Source: Clostridia bacterium
GTDB lineage: Bacteria > Bacillota > Clostridia > UBA1381
Direction of reading: 5' to 3'
Assembly (NCBI GenBank): GCA_017404065.1
Contig: JAFRDB010000099.1
Span: 1-64,000, forward strand
DNA: 64,000 nt
In this document: positions 9,494 through 19,073 of the stretch, piece after piece
Numbering within the stretch: position 1 is the first letter of the stretch
Layout of the letters: the number at the start of each line of letters is the position of its first letter
The notes under the pieces: generated by a model
The model's input: the letters and a program-made list of their open reading frames with translations, nothing else
What the model was told of the DNA's origin: nothing
The model's database searches: none
Program-made: the position numbers and the translations under genes

Positions 9494-10723
9494 ATGTTCA
9501 GAAGATTCTGTAGCTTTTTATCTGTCATTGCGGTGTCCTTTGCGGTGGCGGCAGCTAACGTGTGCGCATCGGATGAGGATATTCTGACAATAGAGCAAAG
9601 CGCGGTTCGCATTCGTAATAACGAAACAGTAGATATTGCCATAGGCTTTAATTTATCGGAGCCTATAAGAGGGGTGCAGTTTACTGTCAGCTATGATTAC
9701 GGTAAATTCGAAGTCAGCAAAGTTACCAAAGGCGATGCTGCTGATGATGCCGTAGTGAGCAGGATAGATACCGAAACCTTTGGAAAGGTGAATGTTGCAA
9801 TCATTTATGACTCTGAATATCGATATAACGGTCAAATATGTACAATAACCCTGATTTCAAGAGAGAAAACCGGTTTAGGCGAATCTCTGGTAAACGTGCG
9901 CGGCATAACGTTTACGGACAAGGATAATAAAAATGTCAAATGCGGAGATATGAGCACGAAGGTTGAGCTGTATTCGGATAATCATCCTGCAACGGAAACT
10001 CCGGTCACAGAAGCTCCTATCAATGAGACTTTGCACAGTACAGAACAACCGACCCGCCCGTCCGCTGGAAAAAGCTCCGGCGGAGGGGGCGGATCCTTCG
10101 GTGTGTCGGGTAATAATGTAACTGAGACTACTTCTCCTATGGCTACAGCTACGGCAGAGCCGGAGGAGATAACACCAACTAAACAGAGTTGCGGATTTAC
10201 TGATATTGCAGGTCACTGGGCCGAGGCTGATATTGAATATCTGTATGATGCCGGAATAATAAATGGAGTCAGTGATACAGAATTCATGCCGGAACAAAAT
10301 GTTACAAGAGCTGAATTTGTAAAAATGATTTTTGAGATCGCCGATTTTGGAGAGATTACTGAAAATCCGTTTGATGACATTACTGAGAATGCATGGTATT
10401 ATGAGCCTGTATTAAAAGCATATTCTGCAGGGATCGTGAATGGATACGATGTCAAATTTTTACCTGAGCAAAATATAACTCGTGAGGAAATGGCAGTAAT
10501 TGCGGACCGCTGCATAAAGCTCCTGGGTTATGAGCGACCGGTAGTAAATGAGCTCGTATTTGCGGATGCAGAGACTTTTTCCAATTGGAGCAGGGATGCC
10601 ATCGCAAGAATGGCAGGCATGGGTTTGTTGAACGGAAAGGATGCAGATTTTGCGCCAAAGGAATATACAACCAGGGCGCAGGCTGCAGCAGTAATAAAAA
10701 GAATATATGATTTTCATAATTAA
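9494..10723 (+). CDS. Cell-surface anchor with one cohesin-type domain and three SLH domains
   Basis: A 409-residue protein from the ATG at 9494, chosen because agagggg lies 5 bases upstream and the protein then opens with a signal peptide (MFRRFCSFLSVIAVSFAVAA, cleavage near VCA-SDE). A longer frame from a TTG at 9467 overlaps the previous stop. Residues about 25-165 form one cohesin-like module (EPIRGVQFTVSYDYGKFEVS). A Thr/Pro/Gly-rich linker follows, then three SLH repeats, each with F-x-D-I/A and a TRA/TRE motif: FTDIAGHWAEADIEYL, DDITENAWYYEPV, FADAETFSNWSRDAI. This is the architecture of cellulosome anchoring scaffoldins such as the SdbA/OlpB type, so it probably ties dockerin proteins to the cell wall polymer. 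Confidence 0.82.
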   Translation: MFRRFCSFLSVIAVSFAVAAANVCASDEDILTIEQSAVRIRNNETVDIAIGFNLSEPIRGVQFTVSYDYGKFEVSKVTKGDAADDAVVSRIDTETFGKVNVAIIYDSEYRYNGQICTITLISREKTGLGESLVNVRGITFTDKDNKNVKCGDMSTKVELYSDNHPATETPVTEAPINETLHSTEQPTRPSAGKSSGGGGGSFGVSGNNVTETTSPMATATAEPEEITPTKQSCGFTDIAGHWAEADIEYLYDAGIINGVSDTEFMPEQNVTRAEFVKMIFEIADFGEITENPFDDITENAWYYEPVLKAYSAGIVNGYDVKFLPEQNITREEMAVIADRCIKLLGYERPVVNELVFADAETFSNWSRDAIARMAGMGLLNGKDADFAPKEYTTRAQAAAVIKRIYDFHN

Positions 10724-10737
10724 ATAGGGGTGGTGAT

Positions 10738-11469
10738 ATGAGAAAGATAGCAAGTATGGCAGTCGGCATTCTATGTGCGGCTGTCATATCAGTGTCAGTA
10801 GGAGCGGATTATAACGATGAGCTTGATAGCTTGATATCAGAGAATAGCAGCAGCAGTTATTTCTCATCTATAACACTGAAGGCAGGCTTGCCTGTAATGG
10901 TCAAGGATAGTGTAGAGGTACAAATGAGAAATACGCCGGTCGTTATCAACGGAACAACTTATGTTTCTCCCATTGATCTTGTCAGTCATTATGATGCGGA
11001 TTATGAGGAGAGCGGCAATGTGTTTTTTATAACACAGGGCAGCATGAAGGTAAGCGGCGAAGTTGGAAGCGATATATTATGGCTCGAATTTTCTCAAAAC
11101 AGTATGTTTAACACAGCTGTCAGGATGCAGGCGGAATGCATAAGACTTGGTAATGTTATTTATCTGCCTGTACGCGCTATTGTTGAGAATGTGTTTGCCG
11201 GCAATGTGCTTTGGTCTGATGAAACCCAAAGGATTTTGCTCACAAGAGATTATCAAACAAAAAGGCTGATAGTGAAGGTAAAAGGAGATGCTTCGATCAT
11301 CGAGGCAATTCCTTGTGCGGCAAAAGTATCAGATAATTCCGGTCATTGGATAATTCAGTTTGATAATAACACAGCAGATTATATTGTTAAACAATATGAT
11401 GAGTTTTTATCAATGCAGCATGGAAATATTGAGTATTCTGATCCGGATATACTTATAATATCGGCATGA
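10738..11469 (+). CDS. Secreted prodomain-like protein, paralogue of the N-terminus of the next gene's protease
   Basis: A 243-residue protein with a signal peptide (cleavage near VGA-DYN, residue 23). Residues about 45-175 resemble the copper-amine-oxidase N-terminal-type 'stalk' domain (VVINGTTYVSPIDL, VIYLPVRAIVENVF). Residues 180-243 resemble an I9-type protease propeptide (DYQTKRLIVKVKG, then WIIQFD and IEYSDPDILI). The same order and the near-identical DYQTKRLI-x-K block occur in residues 30-243 of the adjacent subtilase, but here the chain stops where the catalytic domain would begin. It could act in trans as a folding aid or inhibitor of the protease; that role is inference. Gap to each neighbour is about 15 bases. 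Confidence 0.75.
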   Translation: MRKIASMAVGILCAAVISVSVGADYNDELDSLISENSSSSYFSSITLKAGLPVMVKDSVEVQMRNTPVVINGTTYVSPIDLVSHYDADYEESGNVFFITQGSMKVSGEVGSDILWLEFSQNSMFNTAVRMQAECIRLGNVIYLPVRAIVENVFAGNVLWSDETQRILLTRDYQTKRLIVKVKGDASIIEAIPCAAKVSDNSGHWIIQFDNNTADYIVKQYDEFLSMQHGNIEYSDPDILIISA

Positions 11470-11485
11470 AGGAAAGGAAGGTAAT

Positions 11486-14400
11486 ATGAAACTTAGAATT
11501 AAGACAGTAAGCAATATATTAGCTTTAGGGTTAGCGGCATCGGCAATACCTGTTATGCCGGTAAAAGCTGAAAGCGATTTCAGTTCACAGCTTGCGACGC
11601 TTATCAATGAGAATATGTCGGATTATATTGAGAGCGTACAGTTCAGAATAGATCATGAGCGTTATACGGTAAATAATCAAGAAAAAAAACTGGATGCAGC
11701 ACCGCAGATCATTGATGGCAGAACCATGCTTCCCGCAAGAGCGGTCGCAGAAGCTTTAGGCGGTGAAGCTGATTATGATAACGAAACACATGATATTAAA
11801 ATATCAAAGGACGATACAGAGCTTACAATGCAGGCAGGCAATAATAATATTACTGTTTCAAGTAATGACGGACAGTCTACCATCACAGCAGATGTCGCGC
11901 CGACTATCGTTAACGATCGTACTCTGGTGCCTGTTAGAGTCATTTCCGAAACATTGGGTACATCGGTAACATGGGATGGAGATACCAGCACTGTAACGAT
12001 TGTTCCTGATTATCAGACCAAGCGTTTGATAATAAAAAGCGATGGACGTAATCTGGATTTTGAAAGATTTAATCCAAAGAAGGTAATTACCGATGATAAC
12101 GGTCTTTACATAGTTCAGTTCAAGAAAACTATAGGTGATGCTACGATAAAACATTATGCGGAGCAAATTGAACAAATGAACTATGTTGAGTATGTTGATC
12201 CGGACATTGTGTTAACAGAAAGCTCTGACATTCAATATAAATATACCGGTTCAGACAGTAACGAATCAATCACCAAAACGAGACTTGCTGAATATGCAAC
12301 TGAAATTGGACGTGACAATCTAAACAAAGTAAAAATCGGAATAATTGAGTTGGGACAGTTTGATCAACATAAGGATTTTGCCAAAGACTTAATATTGCTT
12401 GATCATGACAAAGGTTCAACAGATGATGGTGAAAGAAACCATGCAACCATTGATGCAGGTATTATTGATAAAGGATTAAGAAATATTGGTACCGAAAACT
12501 ATGAAATTCATGGATACAGCGGTTTTTCCACGGTCATAGACAGTAATAACAAATCGTTTGGTTTTGCGTCAGATATAAAAGGACATATTGAACAAGCTAT
12601 AATAGATGGATGTCAGTTGATAAACCTGTCGTTTGCAACATATTTGGTAAAACGCGAGAATCTGGATTATATTGATGATGCCGTAAAGCTATCTGCCCAA
12701 AAAGGTGTGCTACTTGTTATTGCAGCGGGAAACTTTAATGACGAGGTCATGCAGTTATATAATGGTGAGGAATGGGGATATTATCCCGCGGCATTTTCCA
12801 AATACGACAATGTAATAACAGTAGCGGCAACGGATTTTAGTAATTCAAAATATGTTAAGAATAATTACAGTGACAAGGGTTATGTAGACATAGCTGCACC
12901 TGGTGTAGATATAACAGGGTATGGGATCAACAACAGATACTGTGTTTTGAGCGGTACCTCACAGGCTGCACCACATGTTACAGCGGCAGCAGCGTTGCTG
13001 AAGGCAAAGCACAACTACACTCCGGCAGAGTTAAAGCGTGAGCTTAAGAGTAAACTGTATACAGTAGATATCAATGATGATCCAAATCACAGATACGGTG
13101 TAGGAACACTTAATATGTACGCCTCTGAAGCACCGATAAGCCCAAACAAGACGCTTACATCGTGTGCGTGGGACACACAGGCTATGAGTGTTGCTATAGG
13201 TTCACAGACAAAGCCGGTTATAAAAGGTACATATTCGGATGGCACAACAGCAGATGTGAGCTCACACTTCACCCTATCATCAAGCGATAGCAGCGTTGCA
13301 GCGATCGAAAACGGTGCTGTAAAGGGTGTTAAAGCCGGAACCGCTACTATTACTGCTTCAAGTAGCGAACAAGGCTACAGTGTTACGGGTAGTATCACGG
13401 TAACGGTTACCGAAGCCCCGCAGAATGCTGTTTTAACAGGCTATGAGGTGTTGCCAAAGAATGTATCTGTTGTCAAGGGTGATACAGCGGATGTCAAGGC
13501 TTATGCGGTATATAGCGATGGCACAAGGAAGGATATAACGGATACTGTTGGATGGGTTGCACATGATACTTCCGTTGCAAGTGTTTCAAACGGTCATATA
13601 AAAGGCTTATCAGAGGGAAGGACTAATGTAACCATATCATTTGCGGTGAGTGCGAGCGAAAGCTTTGCTGCGCCGAATCATGTTTCTGTTACTGTAACGG
13701 AGGAAAACAGGGTAATGCCATCGTCTGTTACTCCGCCGCCGTTTGACCGGCCGCAGAATGATCCAAACAGCAATGCAGATTCTATCATTGCTTACAGATG
13801 GTCAGATGACAGCGATATATCATTGGCTCCCGGCGAAACTGCAAATATAAAGGTATATGCAGTATATAGCAGCGGCAGAGAGGCAGATGTGACATCAAGT
13901 GTTGGTGTAACAAGTACCGATACAAATGTTGTAACAGTGAACTCGGTAGGAAAGCTTAAGGCTGTAGGCTCCGGTAAGTCAAGAATTACGATTAGTATGG
14001 CTGCATCGGCATCAGTTTCAATGCCAAGACCAATAACTGTTACTGTAGACCGGTCAATAACCGGATATGAATGGTCAGACTCGTCATTTGGCTTAAAAGT
14101 AGGAGATAGTGAATATATCAAGCTTTATGCGGTTTATAATGACGGGACAAGAGAAGATGTGACATCACAGGCAGGACTGCAGTCAACAGATCCTGATGTG
14201 GCATCTGTAACAAATTCAGGTATGATCATAGCGAACGGCGCAGGAAAAGCAAGAATAACTATGAGCGTGGCAGCATCGGCATCGGTGTCTATGCCGGGAC
14301 CGGTAACTGTGAATGTAGAGGATGTCCGTAGGAATGTGTCATCTGTAATATACGGTGATATAAATGGTGACGGGAAGATAAATACCAGAGACGTATCTGC

Positions 14401-14554
14401 TATGCAGAATATCGTTCTTGGCGAGAGTAGTCCCACATCCGAGCAGGAGATCGCAGCAGATCTGGACGGAAACGGAAGAATTGATGACGAAGACCTGACA
14501 TTGCTCAGAAAGCGGGTCATGGGTTCAAATACACCCTTCCCGGTAGAAGAATAA
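11486..14554 (+). CDS. Secreted S8 subtilisin-like protease with Ig-like repeats and a dockerin
   Basis: A 1022-residue protein: signal peptide (to about residue 28), copper-amine-oxidase-N-like domain (55-175), I9-like propeptide (176-243), S8 peptidase domain (about 280-545), four Big_2-like Ig domains (about 555-950) and a C-terminal type I dockerin (about 952-1015; GDINGDGKINTRDVSAMQN and ADLDGNGRIDDEDLTLLRKR). In the peptidase the Ser (GTSQAAPHV, S492), the oxyanion Asn (AAGN, N416) and the His (NHATIDAGII, H319) align with subtilisin. The usual Asp of the V-I-D-S/T-G motif is Glu (IGIIELG, E288), so activity is uncertain. The dockerin predicts assembly on the operon's cohesins. The cleaved substrate is unknown. 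Confidence 0.85.
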   Translation: MKLRIKTVSNILALGLAASAIPVMPVKAESDFSSQLATLINENMSDYIESVQFRIDHERYTVNNQEKKLDAAPQIIDGRTMLPARAVAEALGGEADYDNETHDIKISKDDTELTMQAGNNNITVSSNDGQSTITADVAPTIVNDRTLVPVRVISETLGTSVTWDGDTSTVTIVPDYQTKRLIIKSDGRNLDFERFNPKKVITDDNGLYIVQFKKTIGDATIKHYAEQIEQMNYVEYVDPDIVLTESSDIQYKYTGSDSNESITKTRLAEYATEIGRDNLNKVKIGIIELGQFDQHKDFAKDLILLDHDKGSTDDGERNHATIDAGIIDKGLRNIGTENYEIHGYSGFSTVIDSNNKSFGFASDIKGHIEQAIIDGCQLINLSFATYLVKRENLDYIDDAVKLSAQKGVLLVIAAGNFNDEVMQLYNGEEWGYYPAAFSKYDNVITVAATDFSNSKYVKNNYSDKGYVDIAAPGVDITGYGINNRYCVLSGTSQAAPHVTAAAALLKAKHNYTPAELKRELKSKLYTVDINDDPNHRYGVGTLNMYASEAPISPNKTLTSCAWDTQAMSVAIGSQTKPVIKGTYSDGTTADVSSHFTLSSSDSSVAAIENGAVKGVKAGTATITASSSEQGYSVTGSITVTVTEAPQNAVLTGYEVLPKNVSVVKGDTADVKAYAVYSDGTRKDITDTVGWVAHDTSVASVSNGHIKGLSEGRTNVTISFAVSASESFAAPNHVSVTVTEENRVMPSSVTPPPFDRPQNDPNSNADSIIAYRWSDDSDISLAPGETANIKVYAVYSSGREADVTSSVGVTSTDTNVVTVNSVGKLKAVGSGKSRITISMAASASVSMPRPITVTVDRSITGYEWSDSSFGLKVGDSEYIKLYAVYNDGTREDVTSQAGLQSTDPDVASVTNSGMIIANGAGKARITMSVAASASVSMPGPVTVNVEDVRRNVSSVIYGDINGDGKINTRDVSAMQNIVLGESSPTSEQEIAADLDGNGRIDDEDLTLLRKRVMGSNTPFPVEE

Positions 14555-14619
14555 CAAGCTAATAATTTTCCGGGGTACTACAGCTGCGGAGGATTAATAA
14601 TAAATAGAGGAGGTTTTAT

Positions 14620-15321
14620 ATGAAACTAAAAAAAATATTGGCCATTAGTTTAGCATCTGTTTCTATGCTGGTGTCATCAACAAGTGTACTTGCGGAGCAC
14701 ACAACACTTGATGGATATGGTCAGGAATGGGATGATTACAGTTACACTGCAAACCAGAAGTTTAAGGATGTTCCGCCGAGTCATTGGGCATTTAAAGCCA
14801 TAGACAGAGTTGTAAATAAGGGTTGGTTCAGTGGGTACGCAGACGGAACGTTCCATCCGAATGATGTTATAACCAGAGCTGAGGCGGTTACTGTATTCAT
14901 GAATTTTACAGGCGTACAGCCCCAGAATGTGACAGAAACATCATTTACAGATGTCTCGCCAAGTGACTGGTATGCACCATATATTGAAGCGGGAAAGGAT
15001 TATCTGCCGTTGAGAACAACATATATGGGAACAAATCCGTTTTTGCCTAATCAGCCGGTTACAAGAGAGGATGTATGCTATGGTCTTGTTAAAATTAAGG
15101 GGTATGAATCAGATACACAGTATGCTAACCGGTTTGTCCTGAATATGTTCAGCGATCAGAACAGTATTTCTGATGATGTGAAACCGTATGTTGTTGTTGC
15201 GGTTGAAAAGAAGCTTATATCGGGATATGATGACGGCACACTGGGTGCACAGGATCCGTTAACGAGAGCCGAGTTTGCGACAATGCTTTACAGAGCGTCA
15301 TATGTTGGCACAAACGGATAA
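14620..15321 (+). CDS. Secreted SLH-domain protein (SLH only)
   Basis: A 233-residue protein with a signal peptide (cleavage near VLA-EHT, residue 25) and three SLH repeats filling the rest: FKDVPPSHWAFKAIDRVV with GYADGTFHPNDVITRAEAV; FTDVSPSDWYAPYIEA with QPVTRED; and MFSDQNSISDDVKPYVVVAV with GYDDGTLGAQDPLTRAEFAT. It is the shortest of three adjacent related proteins and has no further domain, so it may coat the wall or be a minimal S-layer-like subunit. The ATG follows gaggaggtttta. A 65-base gap separates it from the protease gene. Confidence 0.85.
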   Translation: MKLKKILAISLASVSMLVSSTSVLAEHTTLDGYGQEWDDYSYTANQKFKDVPPSHWAFKAIDRVVNKGWFSGYADGTFHPNDVITRAEAVTVFMNFTGVQPQNVTETSFTDVSPSDWYAPYIEAGKDYLPLRTTYMGTNPFLPNQPVTREDVCYGLVKIKGYESDTQYANRFVLNMFSDQNSISDDVKPYVVVAVEKKLISGYDDGTLGAQDPLTRAEFATMLYRASYVGTNG

Positions 15322-15341
15322 AAGATAGGAGGAATTAAATA

Positions 15342-17222
15342 ATGAAAAAAATACTTTCTATAGCAATAGCTTCTGTAATGTTATTTTCAAATAGCGCGTT
15401 AGCTATTGATTATGGCAGTGAATGGTCAGGGCATACTGCCACATCGTCAACCTCTTTTAAGGATGTGCCGGATGGTCATTGGGCAAAAGATAATATTGAC
15501 AGAGTTGTAGCTAAGGGCTGGTTCAATGGCTATGAGGATGGAACTTTCCATCCTAATGATTCTATTACAAGGGCGGAGGCGATGACCGTATTTGTTAAGT
15601 TTTTAGGTCTACAGCTTAAAACTGTTGAGAACAGTTCATATTATGATGTAAAAATAACAGATTGGTATTGTCCTTACATTGAAAGAGGAAAGCTGTTGTT
15701 CCCTAAGATCACTACATATGATGGTCAAACGCCGTTCCAGCCTAATATGCCTATAACAAGAGAGGACACTGTATATGCACTCGTAACGGCACTTAGATAT
15801 ACGGATGATACACTGTTTGCAGATCAGTCTGCACTTAATATGTTCAAGGATAAAAATAGTATATCTGAGCTTATAAAGCCATATATGGTCGTAGCTGTAC
15901 AGAAAGGGTTGGTGTCCGGCTATGATGATGGTACCATAGGCGCACAGGATCCGCTAACAAGAGCGGAATTTGCTACTCTGCTTTATAGAGCAACATATAT
16001 CGGTTTCGGAACATCGGTGCTTAATCTTGATGATGATACACCAACGGTTTCAAGTATTGAGCTCGCTCCAATCAGCCCATATCAGATGCATATAGGCGAA
16101 TCGGTACAGATCACTGCTCACGCATTGATGAGTACCGGTACAAGAGAGGACTACAGTGCAAACCTTTATCCTGTTACAACAGATTCATGCATTGCGGTAG
16201 ATGGAAATACTATAAAGGCTGTTTCAGCAGGCACAGGAACTGTTAAGTTCTTAAATGATGCAAATTTGGCAAATTCAACTATAACGATCGTTGTATCAAA
16301 TCCGACAGGATCACCGGTGTTCGGAACTATTACTGCGCCGGATACGGTAACGACAAGCACAGCTACCATCACTGGTAGTGTAAGTGATCCTTCAGGTGCA
16401 GCGCTGACGTTGGATATGGATGGCGAGAGTGTAAATCTGTCCGGTAATTCATTCTCAAAAACAGTAAATCTTGAGGTAGGTACAAACACATATGTATTCA
16501 CCGTTAAGAATATATATGGTGCTACAGCTGTAAAGACTGTAAGAATAAAGAGAGAGAATGAGGCAGCGCCGGTGCGTACAGCAGAGCCGACAGCTGCTCC
16601 GGCGGATACAGCAACAACGGCTCCGAGATCAAACCGCTCAGATGATGATGATAAGTATCTGACCTCGATGGAGTGGTCTGTATCATCACTTGATATGTCT
16701 GCAGGCGAGTCAGCAAGTATAAAGCTGTATGGTATTTATAGTGACGGTTCAAGAGAGGATATAACAGGTAACTATGGTTTTTCATCAACAGATGAGAGCG
16801 TTGCAACGATAAATTCACGTGGTAAGATCACAGCTGTATCAGGCGGTACTACCAGGATCACGTTCAATATGGCAAGCAGCGCATCGGTTTCAATGCCTGC
16901 TCCGCTTAAGGTAACAGTAAGAGGCGGCAACTCAACAAGTTCAGGGGATGCTGTACTGACAGGTCTTGAGTGGTCCACAAGTTCAGTAACTGTAAGTGCG
17001 GGAGAAAATGCAACATTTAAGCTGTACGGCATATACAGTGATGGCAGTAAGGCTGATTTGACGACAGAATGTGGAGTTTATGCGTTAGATGATGATATCG
17101 CATCGGTAAGCGGCACAAAAATAAAGGGTATAAGTAAAGGAACTACCCAGCTTTGGTTCTCCTCCATTCCGTCAACGAACATTAGCTTGCCGGGAATGCT
17201 TGATGTTAAAGTAGTTGAATAA
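15342..17222 (+). CDS. SLH protein with Ig-like (Big_2 type) repeats
   Basis: A 626-residue protein: signal peptide (cleavage near ALA-IDY, residue 21), three SLH repeats (about 38-222), a Big_2-like domain (235-322), a second Ig-like domain (323-410), a Pro/Thr/Ala linker (411-440), and two more Ig-like domains (441-626). The third of these carries the segment ITFNMASSASVSMPAPLKV, nearly the same as ITISMAASASVSMPRPITV in the dockerin protease, so the two proteins share a recent domain ancestor. The N-terminal SLH block is close to that of the next gene (IDYGSEWSG against LDYGSEWSG). No enzyme domain is seen; it is a likely surface spacer or adhesin. Confidence 0.82.
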   Translation: MKKILSIAIASVMLFSNSALAIDYGSEWSGHTATSSTSFKDVPDGHWAKDNIDRVVAKGWFNGYEDGTFHPNDSITRAEAMTVFVKFLGLQLKTVENSSYYDVKITDWYCPYIERGKLLFPKITTYDGQTPFQPNMPITREDTVYALVTALRYTDDTLFADQSALNMFKDKNSISELIKPYMVVAVQKGLVSGYDDGTIGAQDPLTRAEFATLLYRATYIGFGTSVLNLDDDTPTVSSIELAPISPYQMHIGESVQITAHALMSTGTREDYSANLYPVTTDSCIAVDGNTIKAVSAGTGTVKFLNDANLANSTITIVVSNPTGSPVFGTITAPDTVTTSTATITGSVSDPSGAALTLDMDGESVNLSGNSFSKTVNLEVGTNTYVFTVKNIYGATAVKTVRIKRENEAAPVRTAEPTAAPADTATTAPRSNRSDDDDKYLTSMEWSVSSLDMSAGESASIKLYGIYSDGSREDITGNYGFSSTDESVATINSRGKITAVSGGTTRITFNMASSASVSMPAPLKVTVRGGNSTSSGDAVLTGLEWSTSSVTVSAGENATFKLYGIYSDGSKADLTTECGVYALDDDIASVSGTKIKGISKGTTQLWFSSIPSTNISLPGMLDVKVVE

Positions 17223-17252
17223 AAAAAGAGATTAGAGAGGAAGGAAAGTAAA

Positions 17253-19052
17253 ATGAAAAAAATCGCAAGTATAATTTTATCAGCATCTTTGATAGCTGCT
17301 TTGGCTGCGCCTGTAAGTGCGCTGGATTATGGCAGTGAGTGGAGCGGAAGAACAGCCGCTGTTACAAATACATTCTCTGATGTGCCGGCAGATCACTGGG
17401 CAATTTCAAATATTGACAGGGCCGTTAAGTCAGGGTGGTTTAATGGCTATGAGGACGGAACATTTCATCCGAATGACTCGATTACCAGAGCTGAGGCAAT
17501 GACTGTATTTGTAAAATTTCTTGGTTTACAGATTAGTACAGTAAGCAGTAGCTCATATTATGATGTAAAACCAACAGATTGGTATGCTCCATACATTGAG
17601 GCTGGCAAAAAGCTGTTTCCTCAAAAGGTTACGTTTGACGGTCAGACACCATTCCAGCCGGAAATGCCTATAACAAGAGAGGATACAACATATGCGCTTG
17701 TTATAGCATTGAAGTACAATGATAAGGTAGTAAATGCAGATCAGTCAAATCTGAACATGTTTAAAGATAAAAACAGTATATCTGAAAACATTAAACCATA
17801 TGTTTCAGTAGCCGTCAAGTATGGTCTTGTTTCAGGCTATGAAGATGGAACGATAGGTGCGCAGGATGCGCTTACCAGAGCAGAGTTTGCAACAATGTTA
17901 GCTCGCGGAACAACAATTGGTTACGGTACAGGTGGTGGTCTTGCTGATGTTCCGGAGGTCGAGACGGCAGCAACACCTGCACCGATCGAAACAGCAGCTC
18001 CGGTAACACCTGTTCCGGCAACTCCTGCGCCTGCAGCATCAGGAACACTGCAGGGAAGAGTTGTAGATGCCGGTAATAACCCGATATCAGGAGCAACAAT
18101 AACATTGTCTGACGGTTCAACAACAGTAACAGATGGCAATGGTCAGTATAATATTGATACATCTGCGTCAAGCGTTACGATCACAGCATCATCAGAAGGT
18201 TATGTAAGCGCTCAGACAACAACTAATGTAACGCCCGGAATAGTTAATTATGTTGAAACACTTACTCTTGTAGTTGAAGCACAGGGAACTATTTCAGGTA
18301 AGGTATATGATGCGGTTGTTCAAGGCGGTATCGTTGAAGGCGCAACGATCAATTTCCGCGCTAACGGTAACACAACGACCGGCGAAGTAGTTGCAACAAC
18401 TACTTCAGCTGCAGACGGCAGCTTCTCAGTTTCGTTACCGACAGGCACATATACAGCAGAGGGTATAAAGTCGGGGTATAGCACTGCTTATGTTACTGTA
18501 GTTTCGCAGGTTGAGAGTGCACAGCAGGATATAACACTTGCTCCGGAAATGGAAGGAACAGCTTTTGTACTTACATGGGGCGAAACACCGGCGGATCTTG
18601 ACTCGCATCTTACAGGTCCTACAAGTGACGGCAGATTTCATGTGTATTATGTGGACATGAATGCTTCTGACAATAATGAAACTGTAGCAAATCTTGATCG
18701 TGATGATGTAACATCGTACGGACCGGAAACTGTAACACTTTTACAGCAGAACAATGGTACTTATAGATATACAGTTCATGATTATACAAATAGATACTCT
18801 ACAGATTCAAAAGCAATGTCACTTTCCGGTGCAAAGGTTACAGTGTATGTAAATGGTGTATACAGAGACACATTCAATGTTCCTACAAATGTTGGTGGAA
18901 CTATCTGGACAGTATTTGAACTGAATGGTAACACAATAACACCGATCAATACAATGGCGTATGAGTCTGATCCGTCCGCAGTGAGTGCATCTACTACGAG
19001 AGCATCCAGCTACGATGTTGATATCATAAGCGGTTCAATAATTGAGAAATAA
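17253..19052 (+). CDS. SLH protein with carboxypeptidase-regulatory-like domains and a YfaP-like C-terminus
   Basis: A 599-residue protein: signal peptide (cleavage near VSA-LDY, residue 23), three SLH repeats (about 38-225), Thr/Pro/Ala linker (226-262), two carboxypeptidase-regulatory-like beta domains (LQGRVVDAGNNPISGATITL near 266, and ISGKVYDAV near 348), then a C-terminal domain (about 437-560) with LTWGETPADLDSHLTGP, the hallmark of the YfaP/DUF2135-like family. The function of that family is unknown. It is the last gene of the surface operon, followed 21 bases after its stop by a strong terminator. Confidence 0.83.
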   Translation: MKKIASIILSASLIAALAAPVSALDYGSEWSGRTAAVTNTFSDVPADHWAISNIDRAVKSGWFNGYEDGTFHPNDSITRAEAMTVFVKFLGLQISTVSSSSYYDVKPTDWYAPYIEAGKKLFPQKVTFDGQTPFQPEMPITREDTTYALVIALKYNDKVVNADQSNLNMFKDKNSISENIKPYVSVAVKYGLVSGYEDGTIGAQDALTRAEFATMLARGTTIGYGTGGGLADVPEVETAATPAPIETAAPVTPVPATPAPAASGTLQGRVVDAGNNPISGATITLSDGSTTVTDGNGQYNIDTSASSVTITASSEGYVSAQTTTNVTPGIVNYVETLTLVVEAQGTISGKVYDAVVQGGIVEGATINFRANGNTTTGEVVATTTSAADGSFSVSLPTGTYTAEGIKSGYSTAYVTVVSQVESAQQDITLAPEMEGTAFVLTWGETPADLDSHLTGPTSDGRFHVYYVDMNASDNNETVANLDRDDVTSYGPETVTLLQQNNGTYRYTVHDYTNRYSTDSKAMSLSGAKVTVYVNGVYRDTFNVPTNVGGTIWTVFELNGNTITPINTMAYESDPSAVSASTTRASSYDVDIISGSIIEK

Positions 19053-19073
19053 TCAGACGTTTGTTAGAATAGC

